64,000 bases of DNA, taken from NCBI RefSeq assembly GCF_907165205.1, contig NC_058191.1, positions 17,920,501-17,984,500 on the forward strand, written 5' to 3'. Shown one piece after another: positions 11,269-26,200 of this stretch. The notes below the pieces were generated by a model. The model was given only the letters and a program-made list of their open reading frames with translations. It was not told the origin of the DNA and did not search any database. Within the stretch, counting starts at the first letter, position 1, and each line of letters opens with the position of its first letter. A program made the position numbers and the translations under genes. This stretch comes from Coccinella septempunctata (taxonomy: Eukaryota > Arthropoda > Insecta > Coleoptera > Coccinellidae).

Positions 11269-12503
11269 AAACGCCGAGTATGACCCGACTTACCACAATT
11301 CCAACAGATCACCCGGGCACTCTCCGAAACAGAAGGCATCTCAGGTGACCTAACTGCAGAGACCTCACCCTCAACCGCAGAGTCTGGACCATCAAAGGCT
11401 CCCAAGAAAGCTAAATCGGGGTCAGCATAGTCCTGTCTTCTCCTAGGTGGAGGCACGTAGTTATCAGACCTAAACTTCTTAACCTCTAACTTAAGGCATT
11501 CGTCTTCAAGCTGCTGGAGTGTCGTTACCGTGGGCAACTGAGTAGAGTAGAAAGGGGCCAAGTTCCTAATCAAGATATCTAACCTAGCCGACTCATCGAA
11601 GGAACCATAACGTCTGAACATGGAATTCATGCAAGTAAGGTAGTCCACAATGGACTCCGAAGGTGCCTGAGTACGATTCAAAATGTCCCTGAACAGCCTA
11701 GCTCTATAATCTGGGGGCTCATAATGTTTGGTCAAAAGAGAAGCCAACTCCTGCCAATCACCAAATCGGTCGCGATTAGATCTATACCACATCAACGCTT
11801 TACCAGCAAAAAGATCGACAGCAGACTCGAATAAAGCAGAGTAAGGAACGTTTCTGGCCTTCCGCATGTCTTCAACAGACTCAAGAAAACTATGCACCGT
11901 TGAACCTCTCGCCTCGCCAGTAAACTTCAGATTCCACTTCTGGAGATTATATGCAGAAGTACTCACTGCCAAAGAATTCCTAGTGCTAGACCTCAATATC
12001 GCACCCCTAGGGCGCGGCTGCACCCCAACAGAATCGTCAGAGTCCGACTCAGTGCCAGAATTGCCAGCAACCTCCGACGTACCAGTCAACTCACCAGGAA
12101 CAGGCACAGACTTCAACTCATCCAAGGCCGCCGCAACCGAGGTACTCAACTTCAAAAACTCCTCGCGCCTGGATTGCTCCACTTCATCGACAGAAAGCCT
12201 AGCCAACCTACCGCTCACATGAACCAAGCGAGAATAAAGAGTTTGAAATCTAACTCCAGGATTCCCCCGCAGAGCCATTATCTCCAAATATTTCCCACTA
12301 CAGCTGTCCAACTCCACCTGGCTGTCCAATTTAACCTGTGGATACGAAAACGATCTATTTCCACTCTCCATCTTCATAAATTGTGACGGACACGTCCGCA
12401 GGTCCTTAACCGTTTGCTCCGGGGTGAACTCGAAACCCCTAATGCGCAGCTCATGCTGAAGCTCATCCTTCCTAAGATTGTACAAGCTGAAACGCAAAGA
12501 CAT
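11160..12503 (-). CDS. gag: Gag of Gypsy-like element B (copy 1)
   Basis: Structural protein of the element. The ATG at 12,503 gives about 447 residues; an upstream GTG at 12,524 would add seven and is less likely. The N-terminus (LYNLRKDELQHELRIRG) looks like a short helical SAP-like segment. The capsid region follows, with LKFTGEARGSTVHSFL and GKALMWYRSNRDRFGDW. A CCHC knuckle, CWNCGKSGHTRRLC, lies near the end, followed by CFRC...CPTC in which the usual His of a second knuckle is Val. The ORF is intact. Only about 100 bases separate it from satellite, so its 5' LTR and primer site are missing and expression would need an outside promoter. Copy 2 at 37,714-39,057 differs by at least an Arg/Ser change. 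Confidence 0.88.
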   Translation of the reverse strand: MSLRFSLYNLRKDELQHELRIRGFEFTPEQTVKDLRTCPSQFMKMESGNRSFSYPQVKLDSQVELDSCSGKYLEIMALRGNPGVRFQTLYSRLVHVSGRLARLSVDEVEQSRREEFLKLSTSVAAALDELKSVPVPGELTGTSEVAGNSGTESDSDDSVGVQPRPRGAILRSSTRNSLAVSTSAYNLQKWNLKFTGEARGSTVHSFLESVEDMRKARNVPYSALFESAVDLFAGKALMWYRSNRDRFGDWQELASLLTKHYEPPDYRARLFRDILNRTQAPSESIVDYLTCMNSMFRRYGSFDESARLDILIRNLAPFYSTQLPTVTTLQQLEDECLKLEVKKFRSDNYVPPPRRRQDYADPDLAFLGAFDGPDSAVEGEVSAVRSPEMPSVSESARVICWNCGKSGHTRRLCGEPQRMLCFRCGKADVTVRTCPTCSGSGNGQRRS

Positions 12504-12605
12504 CCTTGGGCAAGGCACAAACACCGGTACTAAGCCTCCAAAACAAAGGATCGCGTAAACAACAAAAAAAGATCCACAACTGCAAATATTCCCGAAACCA
12601 ACAGC
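12504..12605 (-). other. Truncated gag leader abutting satellite (copy 1)
   Basis: About 100 bases of non-satellite sequence upstream of gag. The satellite resumes at GAATTTCAG without any LTR, primer site or target duplication, so element B was cut here by deletion or rearrangement rather than inserted cleanly. Confidence 0.6.
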
Positions 12606-14221
12606 ATGAATTTCAGTTCAATAGTTCAGAAAGGAAATGAGATTTCAGTGGTCGATTCGACAAAATATCATTTCAATTCCTCAGGAACTATTGGATCAAT
12701 TCGAACCAAATCTTGAAACTGCACATAGTTTTCGAATTGAGATGCACATGTTGAATTTCAGTTCGATAGTTCAGATAGGACTTGAGATTTCAGTGGTCTA
12801 TTCGACAAAGTGTGATATCAATTCCTCAAAAACTATTGGATCAATTCGAACCAAATCTTGAAACTGCACATATTGTTCGAATTGAGATGCAAATGTTGAA
12901 TTTCAGTTCGATAGTTCAGATAGGAATTGAGATTTCAGTAGTCAATTCGGCAAAGTGTGTTATCAATTCCTCGAAAACTGTTGGATCAATTCGAACCAAA
13001 TATTGAAACTGCACATAGTTTTCGGATTGAGATGCACATGTTGAATTTCAGTTCGGTAGTTTTGATAGGAATTGAGATTTCAGTGGTCGATTCGACAAAA
13101 TATCATTTCAGTTCCTAAGAAATTATTGGATCAATTCGACCCAAATCCCGAAACTGTACACAGTTTTCGAATTGAGATGCACATGTTGAATTTCAGTCCG
13201 ATAGTTCAGTTAGGAATTGAGATTTCAGTGGTCAATTCGGCAAACTGTGATATAAATTCCTCGAAAACTGTTGGATCAATTCTAACCTAATCTTGAAACA
13301 GCACATAATTTTCGGATTGAGATGCACATAATGAATTTCAGTTCGATAGTTCAGATAGGAATTGAGATTTCAGTGGTCCATTCGGCAAAGTGTGATATCA
13401 ATTCCTCAAAAATCGTTGGACCAATTCTAACCTAATCTTGAAACAGCACATAGTTTTCGAATTGAGATGCACATGTTGAATTTCAGTTCGATAGTTCAGA
13501 TAGGAAATGAGATTTCAGTGTTCGATTCGATTAAGTGTGATGTCAATTCCTAAGGAACTATTGGATCAATTCGACCCAAATCTCGAAACTGTACACAGTT
13601 TTCGAATTGAGATGCACATGTTGAATTTCAGTTCAATAGTTCAGATAGCAATTGATATTTCAGTGGTCTATTCGGCAAAGTGTGATATCAATTCTTCGAA
13701 AACTGTTGGATCAATTCAAGCCAAATCTTGAAACTGCACATAGTTTTCGAAATGATATGCACATTTTGAATTTCAGTTCGATAGTACAGATAGGAATCGA
13801 GATTTCAGTGGTCAATTCGGCAAAGTGTGATATCCATTACTCGAAAACTGTTGGATAAATTCGAACCAAATCTTGAAACTGCACATAATTTTCGGATTGA
13901 GATGCACAAGTTGAATTTCAGTTCGATAGTTCACATAGGAATTGAGATTTCAGTGGTCAATTCGGCAAATTGTGATATCAATTCTTCGAAAACTGTTGGA
14001 TCAATTCGATCCAAATCTTGAAACTGCACATAGTTTTCGGATTGAGAGGCACATGTTGAATTTAAGTTCGATAGTTCAGATAGGAATTGAGGTTTCAGTG
14101 GTCTATTCGGCAAAGTGTGATATCAATTCCTCAAAAACTGTTTGACCAATTAAACCCAAATCTTGAAACTGCACATAGTTTTCGAATTGAGAGCACATTT
14201 TGAATTTCAGATCGATGGTTC
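12606..14221 (+). repeat. 145-bp satellite array, plus orientation (copy 1, right of LTR block)
   Basis: About eleven monomers, with landmarks at 12,637 and 12,782 (145 apart). It matches 39,160-40,775 closely. It ends inside a monomer at GATGGTTC, where the next base continues in the opposite orientation. This is the visible boundary of the large tandem duplication. Confidence 0.93.
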
Positions 14222-17200
14222 GAGATTTTGGTCGAATTGATTCAATAGTTCCTTAGGAATTGAAATGATAATATGTCGAATCGACCACTGAAATCTCAAT
14301 TCCTATCAGAACTATCGAACTGAAATTCAACATGTGCATCTCAATTCTGAAACTATGTGCAGTTTCAAGATTTGGGTCGAATTGATCCAACAGTTTTTGA
14401 GGAATTGATATCACACTTTGCCGAATAGACCACTGAAATCTCAATTCCTATCAGAACTATCGAACTGAAATTCAACATGTGCATCTCAATCCGAAAACTA
14501 TGTGCAGTTTCAAGATTTGGTTCGAATTGAACTAACAGTTTTCGAGGAATTGATATCACACTTTGCCGAATTGACCACTGAAATCTCAATTCCTATCTGA
14601 ACTAACGAACTGAATTTCAACATGTGCATCTCAATTCGAAAACTGTGTGAAATTTCAAGATTTGTTTCGAATTGAACCAACAGTTTTCGAGGAATTGATA
14701 TCACACTTTGCCGAATTGACCACTGAAATCTCAATTCCTATCTGAACTATCGAACTGAAATTCAACATGTGCATCTCAATTCGAAAACTGTGTACAGTTT
14801 CGAGATTTGGGTCGAATTGATCCAATAGTTCCTTGGGAATTGAAATGATATTTTGTCGAATCGACTACTGAAATCTCAATTCCTATCTGAACTATCGAAC
14901 TGAAATTCAACATGTGCATCTCAATTCGAAAACTGAGTACAGTTTCGGGATTTGGGTCGAATTGATCAAATAGTTCCTTGGGAATTGAAATGATATTTTG
15001 TTGAATCGACCACTGAAATCTCAATTCCTATCAGAACTATCGAACTGAAATTCAACATGTGCATCTCAATTCGAAAATTGAGTACAGTTTCGAGATTTGG
15101 GTCGAATTGATCCAATAGTTCCTAATGAATTCGAATGATACTATGTCGAATCGTCCACTGAAATCTCAATTCCTATCAGAACTATCGAACTGAAATTCAA
15201 CATGTGCATCTCAATTCGAAAACTATGTGCAGTTTCAAGATTTGGTTCGAATTGATCCAACAGTTTTAAGGAATTGATATCACACTTTGCCGAATTGACC
15301 ACTGAAATCTCAATTCCTATCTGAACTATCGAACTGAAATTCAACATGTGCATCTCAATTCGAAGACTGTGTACAGTTTCGAGATTTTGGTTGAATTGAT
15401 TCAATAGTTCCTTAGGAATTGAAATGATACTATGTCGAATCGACCACTGAAATCTCAATTCCTATCAGAACTATCGATCTGAAATTCAACATGTGCATCT
15501 CAATTCGAAAACAATGTGTAGTTTCAAGATTTGGTTCGAATTGATCCAATAGTTCCTTAGGAATTGAAATGATACTATGTCGAATCGACCATTGAAATCT
15601 CAATTCCTATCAGAACTATCGAACTGAAATTCAACATGTGCATCTCATTTCGAAAACTGTGTACAGTTTCGAGATTTTGGTCGAATTGATTCAATAGTTC
15701 CTTAGGAATTGAAATGATGATATGTCGAATCGACCACTGAAATCTCAATTCCTATCAGAACTATCGAACTGAAATTCAACATGTGCATCTCAATTCTGAA
15801 ACTATGTGCAGTTTCAAGATTTGGGTCGAATTGATCCAACAGTTTTTGAGGAATTGATATCACACTTTGCCGAATAGACCACTGAAATCTCAATTCCTAT
15901 CAGAACTATCGAACTGAAATTCAACATGTGCATCTCATTTCGAAAACTGTGTACAGTTTCGAGATTTTGGTCGAATTGATCCAATAGTTCCTTGGGAATT
16001 GAAATGATATTTTGTCGAATCGACCACTGAAATCTCAATTCCTATCAGAACTATCGAACTGAAATTCAACATGTGCATCTCAATCTCTCAAACCATGTGC
16101 TGTTTCGAGATTTGGTTCGAATTGATCCAACAGTTTTAGAGGAATTGATATCACACTTTGCCGAAAAGACCACCGAAATCTCGATTCCTATCTGAACTAT
16201 CTAACTGAAATTCAACATGTGCATCTCAATCCGAAAACTGTGTACAGTTTCGAGATTTTGGTCGAATTGATTCAATAGTTCCTTAGGAATTGAAATGATA
16301 ATATGTCGAATCGACCACTGAAATCTCAATTCCTATCAGAACTATCGAACTGAAATTCAACATGTGCATCTCAATTCGAAGACTGTGTACAGTTTCGAGA
16401 TTTTGGTTGAATTGATTCAATAGTTCCTTAGGAATTGAAATGATACTATGTCGAATCGACCACTGAAATCTCAATTCCTATCAGAACTATCGATCTGAAA
16501 TTCAACATGTGCATCTCAATTCGAAAACAATGTGTAGTTTCAAGATTTGGTTCGAATTGATCCGATAGTTCCTTAGGAATTGAAATAATACTATGTCGAA
16601 TCGACCACTGAAATCTCAATTCCTATCAGAACTATCGAACTGAAATTCAACATGTGCATCTCATTTCGAAAACTGTGTACAGTTTCGAGATTTTGGTCGA
16701 ATTGATTCAATAGTTCCTTAGGAATTGAAATGATAATATGTCGAATCGACCACTGAAATCTCAATTCCTATCAGAACTATCGAACTGAAATTCAACATGT
16801 GCATCTCAATTCTGAAACTATGTGCAGTTTCAAAATTTGGGTCGAATTGATCCAACAGTTTTTGAGGAATTGATATCACACTTTGCCGAATAGACCACTG
16901 AAATCTCAATTCCTATCAGAACTATCGAACTGAAATTCAACATGTGCATCTCATTTCGAAAACTGTGTACAGTTTCGAGATTTTGGTCGAATTGATCCAA
17001 TAGTTCCTTGGGAATTGAAATGATATTTTGTCGAATCGACCACTGAAATCTCAATTCCTATCAGAACTATCGAACTGAAATTCAACATGTGCATCTCAAT
17101 CTCTCAAACCATGTGCTGTTTCGAGATTTGGTTCGAATTGATCCAACAGTTTTTGAGGAATTGATATCACACTTTGCCGAAAAGACCACCGAAATCTCGA

Positions 17201-20200
17201 TTCCTATCTGAACTATCTAACTGAAATTCAACATGTGCTTCTCAATCCGAAAACTGTGTACACTTTCGAGATTTTGGTCGAATTGATTCAATAGTTCCTT
17301 GGGAATTGAAATGATATTTTGTCGAATCGACCACTGAAATCTCAATTCCTATCAGAACTATCGAACTGAAATTCAACATGTGCATCTCAATTCTGAAACT
17401 ATGTGCTGTTTCAAGATTTGGTTGGAATTGATCCAACAGTTTTTGAGGAATTGATTTCACACTTTGCCGAAAAGACCACTGAAATCTCGATTCCTATCTG
17501 AACTATCGAACTGAAATTCACCATGTGCATCTCAATCCGAAAACTACGTGCAGTTTCAAGATTTGGTTCGAATTGATCCAACAGTTTTTAGGAATTGATA
17601 TCACACTTTGCCGAATGGACCACTGAAATCTCAATTCCTATCATAACTATCGAACTGAAATTCAACATGTGCATCTCATTTCGAAAACTGTGTACAGTTT
17701 CGAGATTTTGGTCGAATTGATCCAATAGTTCCTTGGGAATTGAAATGATATTTTGTCGAATCGACCACTGAAATCTCAATTCCTATCAGAACTATCGAAC
17801 TGAAATTCAACATGTGCATCTCAATCTCTCAAACCATGTGCTGTTTCGAGATTTGGTTCGAATTGATCCAACAGTTTTTGAGGAATTGATATCACACTTT
17901 GCCGAAAAGACCACCGAAATCTCGATTCCTATCTGAACTATCTAACTGAAATTCAACATGTGCATCTCAATTCGAAAACTGACTACAGTTTCGGGATTTG
18001 GGTCGAAAGGATCCAATAGTTCCTTGGGAATTGAAATGATATTTTGTCGAATCGACCACTGAAATCTCAATTCCTATCTGAACTATCGAACTGAAATTAA
18101 ACATGTGCATCTCAATTCGAAAACTGAGTACAGTTTCGGGATTTGGGTCGAATTGATCCAATAGTTCCTTGGGAATTGAAATGATATTTTGTTGAATCGA
18201 CCACTGAAATCTCAATTCCTATCAGAACTATCGAACTGAAATTCAACATGTGCATCTCAATTTGAAAACTATGTGCTGTTTCAAGATTTGGTTGGAATTG
18301 ATCCAACAGTTTTTGAGCAATTGATATCACACTTTGCCGAATAGACCACTGAAATCTCAATTCCTATCAGAACTATCGAACTGAAATTCAACATGTGCAT
18401 CTCAATCCGAAAACTATGTGCAGTTTCAAGATTTGGTTCGAATTGAACTAACAGTTTTCGAGGAATTGATATCACACTTTGCCGAATTGACCACTGAAAT
18501 CTCAATTCCTATCTGAACTAACGAACTGAATTTCAACATGTGCATCTCAATTCGAAAACTGTGTGAAATTTCAAGATTTGGTTCGAATTGAACCAACAGT
18601 TTTCGAGGAATTGATATCACACTTTGCCGAATTGACCACTGAAATCTCAATTCCTATCAGAACTATCGAACTGAAATTCAACATGTGCATCTCAATCTCT
18701 CAAACCATGTGCTGTTTCGAGATTTGATTCGAATTGATCCAACAGTTTTTGAGGAATTGATATCACACTTTGCCGAAAAGATTACCGAAATCTCGATTCC
18801 TATCTGAACTATCGAACTGAAATTCAACATGTGCATCTCAATCCGAAAACTATGTGCAGTTTCAAGATTTGGTTCGAATTGAACTAACAGTTTTCGAGGA
18901 ATTGATATCACACTTTGCCGAATTGACCACTGAAATCTCAATTCCTATCTGAACTAACGAACTGAATTTCAACATGTGCATCTCAATTCGAAAACTGTGT
19001 GAAATTTCAAGATTTGTTTCGAATTGAACCAACAGTTTTCGAGGAATTGATATCACACTTTGCCGAATTGACCACTGAAATCTCAATTCCTATCTGAACT
19101 ATCGAACTGAAATTCAACATGTGCATCTCAATTCGAAAACTGTGTACAGTTTCGAGATTTGGGTCGAATGGATCCAATAGTTCCTTGGGAATTGAAATGA
19201 TATTTTGTCGAATCGACTACTGAAATCTCAATTCCTATCAGAACTATCGAACTGAAATTCAACATGTGCATCTCAATTCGAAAATTGAGTACAGTTTCGA
19301 GATTTGGGTCGAATTGATCCAATAGTTCCTAATGAATTCGAATGATACTATGTCGAATCGTCCACTGAAATCTCAATTCCTATCAGAACTATCGAACTGA
19401 AATTCAACATGTGCATCTCAATTCGAAAACTATGTGCAGTTTCAAGATTTGGTTCGAATTGATCCAACAGTTTTAAGGAATTGATATCACACTTTGCCGA
19501 ATTGACCACTGAAATCTCAATTCCTATCTGAACTATCGAACTGAAATTCAACATGTGCATCTCAATTCGAAGACTGTGTACAGTTTCGAGATTTTGGTTG
19601 AATTGATTCAATAGTTCCTTAGGAATTGAAATGATACTATGTCGAATCGACCACTGAAATCTCAATTCCTATCAGAACTATCGATCTGAAATTCAACATG
19701 TGCATCTCAATTCGAAAACAATGTGTAGTTTCAAGATTTGGTTCGAATTGATCCAATAGTTCCTTAGGAATTGAAATGATACTATGTCGAATCGACCACT
19801 GAAATCTCAATTCCTATCAGAACTATCGAACTGAAATTCAACATGTGCATCTCATTTCGAAAACTGTGAACAGTTTCGAGATTTTGGTCGAATTGATTCA
19901 ATAGTTCCTTAGGAATTGAAATGATGATATGTCGAATCGATCACTGAAATCTCAATTCCTATCAGAACTATCGAACTGAAATTCAACATGTGCATCTCAA
20001 TTCTGAAACTATGTGCAGTTTCAAGATTTGGGTCGAATTGATCCAACAGTTTTTGAGGAATTGATATCACACTTTGCCGAATAGACCACTGAAATCTCAA
20101 TTCCTATCAGAACTATCGAACTGAAATTCAACATGTACATCTCATTTCGAAAACTGTGTACAGTTTCGAGATTTTGGTCGAATTGATCCAATAGTTCCTT

Positions 20201-23200
20201 GGGAATTGAAATGATATTTTGTCGAATCGACCACTGAAATCTCAATTCCTATCAGAACTATCGAACTGAAATTCAACATGTGCATCTCAATCTCTCAAAC
20301 CATGTGCTGTTTCGAGATTTGGTTCGAATTGATCCAACAGTTTTTGAGGAATTGATATCACACTTTGCCGAAAAGACCACCGAAATCTCGATTCCTATCT
20401 GAACTATCTAACTGAAATTCAACATGTGCATCTCAATCCGAAAACTGTGTACAGTTTCGAGATTTTGGTCGAATTGATTCAATAGTTCCTTAGGAATTGA
20501 AATGATAATATGTCGAATCGACCACTGAAATCTCAATTCCTATCAGAACTATCGAACTGAAATTCAACATGTGCATCTCAATTCGAAGACTGTGTACAGT
20601 TTCGAGATTTTGGTTGAATTGATTCAATAGTTCCTTAGGAATTGAAATGATACTATGTCGAATCGACCACTGAAATCTCAATTCCTATCAGAACTATCGA
20701 ACTGAAATTCAACATGTGCATCTCAATTCGAAAACAATGTGTAGTTTCAAGATTTGGTTCGAATTGATCCGATAGTTCCTTAGGAATTGAAATAATACTA
20801 TGTCGAATCGACCACTGAAATCTCAATTCCTATCAGAACTATCGAACTGAAATTCAACATGTGCATCTCATTTCGAAAACTGTGTACAGTTTCGAGATTT
20901 TGGTCGAATTGATTCAATAGTTCCTTAGGAATTGAAATGATAATATGTCGAATCGACCACTGAAATCTCAATTCCTATCAGAACTATCGAACTGAAATTC
21001 AACATGTGCATCTCAATTCTGAAACTATGTGCAGTTTCAAAATTTGGGTCGAATTGATCCAACAGTTTTTGAGGAATTGATATCACACTTTGCCGAATAG
21101 ACCACTGAAATCTCAATTCCTATCAGAACTATCGAACTGAAATTCAACATGTGCATCTCATTTCGAAAACTGTGTACAGTTTCGAGATTTTGGTCGAATT
21201 GATCCAATAGTTCCTTGGGAATTGAAATGATATTTTGTCGAATCGACCACTGAAATCTCAATTCCTATCAGAACTATCGAACTGAAATTCAACATGTGCA
21301 TCTCAATCTCTCAAACCATGTGCTGTTTCGAGATTTGGTTCGAATTGATCCAACAGTTTTTGAGGAATTGATATCACACTTTGCCGAAAAGACCACCGAA
21401 ATCTCGATTCCTATCTGAACTATCTAACTGAAATTCAACATGTGCTTCTCAATCCGAAAACTGTGTACACTTTCGAGATTTTGGTCGAATTGATTCAATA
21501 GTTCCTTGGGAATTGAAATGATATTTCGTCGAATCGACCACTGAAATCTCAATTCCTATCAGAACTATCGAACTGAAATTCAACATGTGCATCTCAATTC
21601 TGAAACTATGTGCTGTTTCAAGATTTGGTTGGAATTGATCCAACAGTTTTTGAGGAATTGATTTCACACTTTGCCGAAAAGACCACTGAAATCTCGATTC
21701 CTATCTGAACTATCGAACTGAAATTCACCATGTGCATCTCAATCCGAAAACTACGTGCAGTTTCAAGATTTGGTTCGAATTGATCCAACAGTTTTTAGGA
21801 ATTGATATCACACTTTGCCGAATGGACCACTGAAATCTCAATTCCTATCATAACTATCGAACTGAAATTCAACATGTGCATCTCATTTCGAAAACTGTGT
21901 ACAGTTTCGAGATTTTGGTCGAATTGATCCAATAGTTCCTTGGGAATTGAAATGATATTTTGTCGAATCGACCACTGAAATCTCAATTCCTATCAGAACT
22001 ATCGAACTGAAATTCAACATGTGCATCTCAATCTCTCAAACCATGTGCTGTTTCGAGATTTGGTTCGAATTGATCCAACAGTTTTTGAGGAATTGATATC
22101 ACACTTTGCCGAAAAGACCACCGAAATCTCGATTCCTATCTGAACTATCTAACTGAAATTCAACATGTGCATCTCAATTCGAAAACTGACTACAGTTTCG
22201 GGATTTGGGTCGAAAGGATCCAATAGTTCCTTGGGAATTGAAATGATATTTTGTCGAATCGACCACTGAAATCTCAATTCCTATCTGAACTATCGAACTG
22301 AAATTAAACATGTGCATCTCAATTCGAAAACTGAGTACAGTTTCGGGATTTGGGTCGAATTGATCCAATAGTTCCTTGGGAATTGAAATGATATTTTGTT
22401 GAATCGACCACTGAAATCTCAATTCCTATCAGAACTATCGAACTGAAATTCAACATGTGCATCTCAATTTGAAAACTATGTGCTGTTTCAAGATTTGGTT
22501 GGAATTGATCCAACAGTTTTTGAGGAATTGATTTCACACTTTGCCGAAAAGACCACTGAAATCTCGATTCCTATCTGAACTATCGAACTGAAATTCACCA
22601 TGTGCATCTCAATCCGAAAACTGACTACAGTTTCGGGATTTGGGTCGAATTGATCCAATAGTTCCTTGGGAATTGAAATGATATTTTGTCGAATCGACCA
22701 CTGAAATCTCAATTCCTATCTGAACTATCGAACTGAAATTCAACATGTGCATCTCAATTCGAAAACTGAGTACAGTTTCGGGATTTGGGTCGAATTGATC
22801 CAATAGTTCCTTGGGAATTGAAATGATATTTTGTTGAATCGACCACTTAAATCTCAATTCCTATCGGAACTATCGAACTGAAATTCAACATGTGCATCTC
22901 AATTCGAAAACTGTGTACAGTTTCGAGATTTGGGTCGAATTGATCCAACAGTTTTTAGGAATTGATATCACACTTTGCCGAATTGACCACTGAAATCTCA
23001 ATTCCTATCTGAACTATCGATTTGAAATTCAACATGTGCATCTCAATTCGAAAACTGAGTACAGTTTCGGGATTTGGGTCAAATTGATCCAATAGTTCCT
23101 TGGGAATTGAAATGATATTTTGTTGAATCGACCACTGAAATCCCAATTCCTATCAGAACTATCGAACTGAAATTCAACATGTGCTTCTCAATTCGAAAAC

Positions 23201-26200
23201 TATGTGCTGTTTCAAGATTTGGTTGGAATTGATCCAACAGTTTTTGAGGAATTGATATCACACTTTGCCGAATAGACCACTGAAATCTCAATTCCTATCA
23301 GAACTATCGAACTGAAATTCAACATGTGCATCTCAATCCGAAAACTATGTGCAGTTTCAAGATTTGGTTCGAATTGAACTAACAGTTTTCGAGGAATTGA
23401 TATCACACTTTGCCGAATTGACCACTGAAATCTCAATTCCTATCTGAACTAACGAACTGAATTTCAACATGTGCATCTCAATTCGAAAACTGTGTGAAAT
23501 TTCAAGATTTGGTTCGAATTGAACCAACAGTTTTCGAGGAATTGATATCACACTTTGCCGAATTGACCACTGAAATCTCAATTCCTATCAGAACTATCGA
23601 ACTGAAATTCAACATGTGCATCTCAATCTCTCAAACCATGTGCTGTTTCGAGATTTGATTCGAATTGATCCAACAGTTTTTGAGGAATTGATATCACACT
23701 TTGCCGAAAAGATTACCGAAATCTCGATTCCTATCTGAACTATCGAACTGAAATTCAACATGTGCATCTCAATCCGAAAACTATGTGCAGTTTCAAGATT
23801 TGGTTCGAATTGAACTAACAGTTTTCGAGGAATTGATATCACACTTTGCCGAATTGACCACTGAAATCTCAATTCCTATCTGAACTAACGAACTGAATTT
23901 CAACATGTGCATCTCAATTCGAAAACTGTGTGAAATTTCAAGATTTGTTTCGAATTGAACCAACAGTTTTCGAGGAATTGATATCACACTTTGCCGAATT
24001 GACCACTGAAATCTCAATTCCTATCTGAACTATCGAACTGAAATTCAACATGTGCATCTCAATTCGAAAACTGTGTACAGTTTCGAGATTTGGGTCGAAT
24101 GGATCCAATAGTTCCTTGGGAATTGAAATGATATTTTGTCGAATCGACTACTGAAATCTCAATTCCTATCTGAACTATCGAACTGAAATTCAACATGTGC
24201 ATCTCAATTCGAAAACTGAGTACAGTTTCGGGATTTGGGTCGAATTGATCAAATAGTTCCTTGTGAATTGAAATGATATTTTGTTGAATCGACCACTGAA
24301 ATCTCAATTCCTATCAGAACTATCGAACTGAAATTCAACATGTGCATCTCAATTCGAAAATTGAGTACAGTTTCGAGATTTGGGTCGAATTGATCCAATA
24401 GTTCCTAATGAATTCGAATGATACTATGTCGAATCGTCCACTGAAATCTCAATTCCTATCAGAACTATCGAACTGAAATTCAACATGTGCATCTCAATTC
24501 GAAAACTATGTGCAGTTTCAAGATTTGGTTCGAATTGATCCAACAGTTTTAAGGAATTGATATCACACTTTGCCGAATTGACCACTGAAATCTCAATTCC
24601 TATCTGAACTATCGAACTGAAATTCAACATGTGCATCTCAATTCGAAGACTGTGTACAGTTTCGAGATTTTGGTTGAATTGATTCAATAGTTCCTTAGGA
24701 ATTGAAATGATACTATGTCGAATCGACCACTGAAATCTCAATTCCTATCAGAACTATCGATCTGAAATTCAACATGTGCATCTCAATTCGAAAACAATGT
24801 GTAGTTTCAAGATTTGGTTCGAATTGATCCAATAGTTCCTTAGGAATTGAAATGATACTATGTCGAATCGACCACTGAAATCTCAATTCCTATCAGAACT
24901 ATCGAACTGAAATTCAACATGTGCATCTCATTTCGAAAACTGTGAACAGTTTCGAGATTTTGGTCGAATTGATTCAATAGTTCCTTAGGAATTGAAATGA
25001 TGATATGTCGAATCGACCACTGAAATCTCAATTCCTATCAGAACTATCGAACTGAAATTCAACATGTGCATCTCAATTCTGAAACTATGTGCAGTTTCAA
25101 GATTTGGGTCGAATTGATCCAACAGTTTTTGAGGAATTGATATCACACTTTGCCGAATAGACCACTGAAATCTCAATTCCTATCAGAACTATCGAACTGA
25201 AATTCAACATGTGCATCTCATTTCGAAAACTGTGTACAGTTTCGAGATTTTGGTCGAATTGATCCAATAGTTCCTTGGGAATTGAAATGATATTTTGTCG
25301 AATCGACCACTGAAATCTCAATTCCTATCAGAACTATCGAACTGAAATTCAACATGTGCATCTCAATCTCTCAAACCATGTGCTGTTTCGAGATTTGGTT
25401 CGAATTGATCCAACAGTTTTTGAGGAATTGATATCACACTTTGCCGAAAAGACCACCGAAATCTCGATTCCTATCTGAACTATCTAACTGAAATTCAACA
25501 TGTGCATCTCAATCCGAAAACTGTGTACAGTTTCGAGATTTTGGTCGAATTGATTCAATAGTTCCTTGGGAATTGAAATGATAATATGTCGAATCGACCA
25601 CTGAAATCTCAATTCCTATCAGAACTATCGAACTGAAATTCAACATGTGCATCTCAATTCGAAGACTGTGTACAGTTTCGAGATTTTGGTTGAATTGATT
25701 CAATAGTTCCTTAGGAATTGAAATGATACTATGTCGAATCGACCACTGAAATCTCAATTCCTATCAGAACTATCGATCTGAAATTCAACATGTGCATCTC
25801 AATTCGAAAACAATGTGTAGTTTCAAGATTTGGTTCGAATTGATCCGATAGTTCCTTAGGAATTGAAATAATACTATGTCGAATCGACCACTGAAATCTC
25901 AATTCCTATCAGAACTATCGAACTGAAATTCAACATGTGCATCTCATTTCGAAAACTGTGTACAGTTTCGAGATTTTGGTCGAATTGATTCAATAGTTCC
26001 TTAGGAATTGAAATGATAATATGTCGAATCGACCACTGAAATCTCAATTCCTATCAGAACTATCGAACTGAAATTCAACATGTGCATCTCAATTCTGAAA
26101 CTATGTGCAGTTTCAAAATTTGGGTCGAATTGATCCAACAGTTTTTGAGGAATTGATATCACACTTTGCCGAATAGACCACTGAAATCTCAATTCCTATC

